From the NCBI GenBank assembly GCA_964431205.1, contig CAYSIX010000228.1:1-6370 (forward strand): a stretch of DNA of 6,370 nt. Direction: 5' to 3'. The notes below the pieces were generated by a model. The model was not told the DNA's origin. It made no database searches and saw only the letters and a list, made by a program, of their open reading frames with translations. The position numbers were made by a program, and so were the translations under genes. Positions 5,590 through 6,370 of the stretch are shown here, piece after piece (position 1 is the stretch's first letter; each line of letters begins with the position of its first letter). Source of the DNA: CAYSIX01 sp964431205. GTDB taxonomy: Bacteria > Planctomycetota > Phycisphaerae > Phycisphaerales > Phycisphaeraceae.

Positions 5590-6370
5590 TCACGGCGTGC
5601 CGCTGCGCGGCCGGGGCTGCTGCATCGACAGGCAGTGCAGCGTCCCGCTGCCCACGACCAGGTGCTCGGCCCGGATCGGCTCGATCCGGTGATGAGGCAT
5701 CGCGTCGTCGAGCCGGCGCAGCGCCTCGTCGTCCCGCCGCTGCCCGAACACGGGCACGAACAGCGTCCCGTTGCAGATCAGGAAGTTGACGTACGTCGCC
5801 GGCAGGATCGTTCGCCCCGCGCGGCCCTCGTCCTCGGCCGGGTACGTGAAAGGCATCGGGTCGGGCAGGGACAGCTCCAGCAGCTCGAACGGCTGACCCG
5901 TGACGTCGCGCGCTTCCCGCAGCACGCTTAGATTGCGTTCGAGCATCGCGTGGTCGGGGTGATCGGTGGGCGCGATCGCCGCGGCGACGAGCCCCGGCGC
6001 GAGAAAGCGGGCCACGTCGTCCACGTGCCCGTCGGTGTCGTCGCCGCTGATCCCGCCGCGCAGCCAGATGACGCGCGACGCGCCGAGCGCCTCGCTCAGC
6101 GCTTGCTCGATCCGTGCGCGGTAGAACCCGGGGTTGCGGTTGGGATTGAGCAGGCACTGCTCGGTGGTCAACAGCGTGCCGCGGCCGTCGGCGTCGATCG
6201 CGCCGCCCTCGAGCACGAAATCGTGCCGGCGGACCGGCAGTCCGAGCCCCTCGGCGATGCGCGTGGCCACGGCTCGGTCCCGCTCGAAGCCGCTGTATTT
6301 GTCGCCCCACGCGTTGAAGCGAAACACGTTGGCGATAACGCGACCGTCGCGATCGTGGGTAAAGATCGGG
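5590..6370 (-). CDS. aguA: Agmatine deiminase, N-terminus missing at window edge
   Basis: This enzyme of the guanidine-modifying superfamily hydrolyses agmatine to N-carbamoylputrescine and ammonia, on a route to putrescine. The frame continues to the right edge, adding PIFTHDRDGRVIAN before the GTG at 6327, so that GTG is internal. About 259 residues are visible; family members are about 340-370, so roughly 90-110 are missing. Counting from the GTG codon, the motifs are FNAWGDKY (4-11), LEGGAID (39-45), TTEQCLLNPNRNP (54-66), GDDTDGHVD (95-103, with the catalytic His101), PATYVNFLICNG and GSGTLHCLSMQQP with the nucleophile Cys232. The final motif is GSGTLHC rather than the commoner GGGxIHC, a mild variation. 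Peptidyl-arginine-deiminase-like relatives share this fold, but the motif set favours agmatine. The gene is convergent with the dioxygenase gene. Confidence 0.93.
   Translation of the reverse strand, partial: PIFTHDRDGRVIANVFRFNAWGDKYSGFERDRAVATRIAEGLGLPVRRHDFVLEGGAIDADGRGTLLTTEQCLLNPNRNPGFYRARIEQALSEALGASRVIWLRGGISGDDTDGHVDDVARFLAPGLVAAAIAPTDHPDHAMLERNLSVLREARDVTGQPFELLELSLPDPMPFTYPAEDEGRAGRTILPATYVNFLICNGTLFVPVFGQRRDDEALRRLDDAMPHHRIEPIRAEHLVVGSGTLHCLSMQQPRPRSGTP

Noticed and set aside
5432..6310. 292-codon minus-strand open frame overlapping the agmatine deiminase
   Set aside because: It is a frame-shifted reading of the same strand, composed of Arg/Ala/Pro-rich low-complexity sequence. 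The neighbouring frame carries the catalytic motifs.
6325..6327. GTG as the start of the agmatine deiminase
   Set aside because: The frame stays open to the window edge and the added residues (PIFTHDRDGRVIAN) continue the family sequence, so the true start is outside the window.

Overview
The window looks like a piece of a high-GC chromosome (about two thirds G+C by eye) from the Planctomycetota, most likely a Phycisphaerae-type lineage. The reasons are a secreted PEP-CTERM protein with a planctomycete-style dockerin pair, a GxxExxY protein, an AraC regulator divergent from a phytanoyl-CoA-dioxygenase-family gene, and strong G/C bias at third codon positions. The lineage is inferred from gene content. 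No rRNA, tRNA or CRISPR array is visible.

Layout. At 3-56 lies the C-terminal tail of an unidentified + strand gene. It converges on an unrecognised 171-residue gene read on the minus strand (131-646). A divergent intergenic region (647-799) carries a plausible promoter with a 14-bp perfect palindrome in its spacer. It leads into an unrecognised 137-residue gene (800-1213) that looks like two related beta-rich halves. Next comes a 437-bp block (1213-1649): a GxxExxY / PD-(D/E)XK-like nuclease gene bounded by 29-bp imperfect inverted repeats, each built of three 9-bp units. The block starts on the last base of the upstream stop codon and ends 8 bp before the next start codon. Its core is much less G+C-rich than its surroundings. 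That next gene encodes UDP-glucuronate decarboxylase (UDP-xylose synthase, 1658-2653), whose start overlaps the end of the nuclease gene by 8 nt.

After a 156-bp gap comes a secreted protein (2810-3724) with a signal peptide, a lamin-tail-like domain, two dockerin-type calcium loops and a PEP-CTERM sorting tail. It overlaps, tail to tail, an AraC-family regulator with a cupin sensor domain (3703-4563, minus strand). The regulator diverges from a phytanoyl-CoA-dioxygenase-family Fe(II)/2-oxoglutarate enzyme (4723-5550) across a 159-bp region with an AT-rich island. The window ends in an agmatine deiminase (5590-6370, minus strand) cut off at its N-terminus.

How the genes work together. The AraC/dioxygenase pair is probably a local regulatory unit. 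UDP-xylose synthesis and a PEP-CTERM surface protein both fit envelope or extracellular polymer functions, but nothing in the sequence links them directly. Agmatine deiminase belongs to polyamine metabolism and is probably independent. The most interesting feature is the compact, repeat-bounded nuclease gene, which resembles a minimal mobile or domesticated element wedged between two genes with almost no spare sequence.
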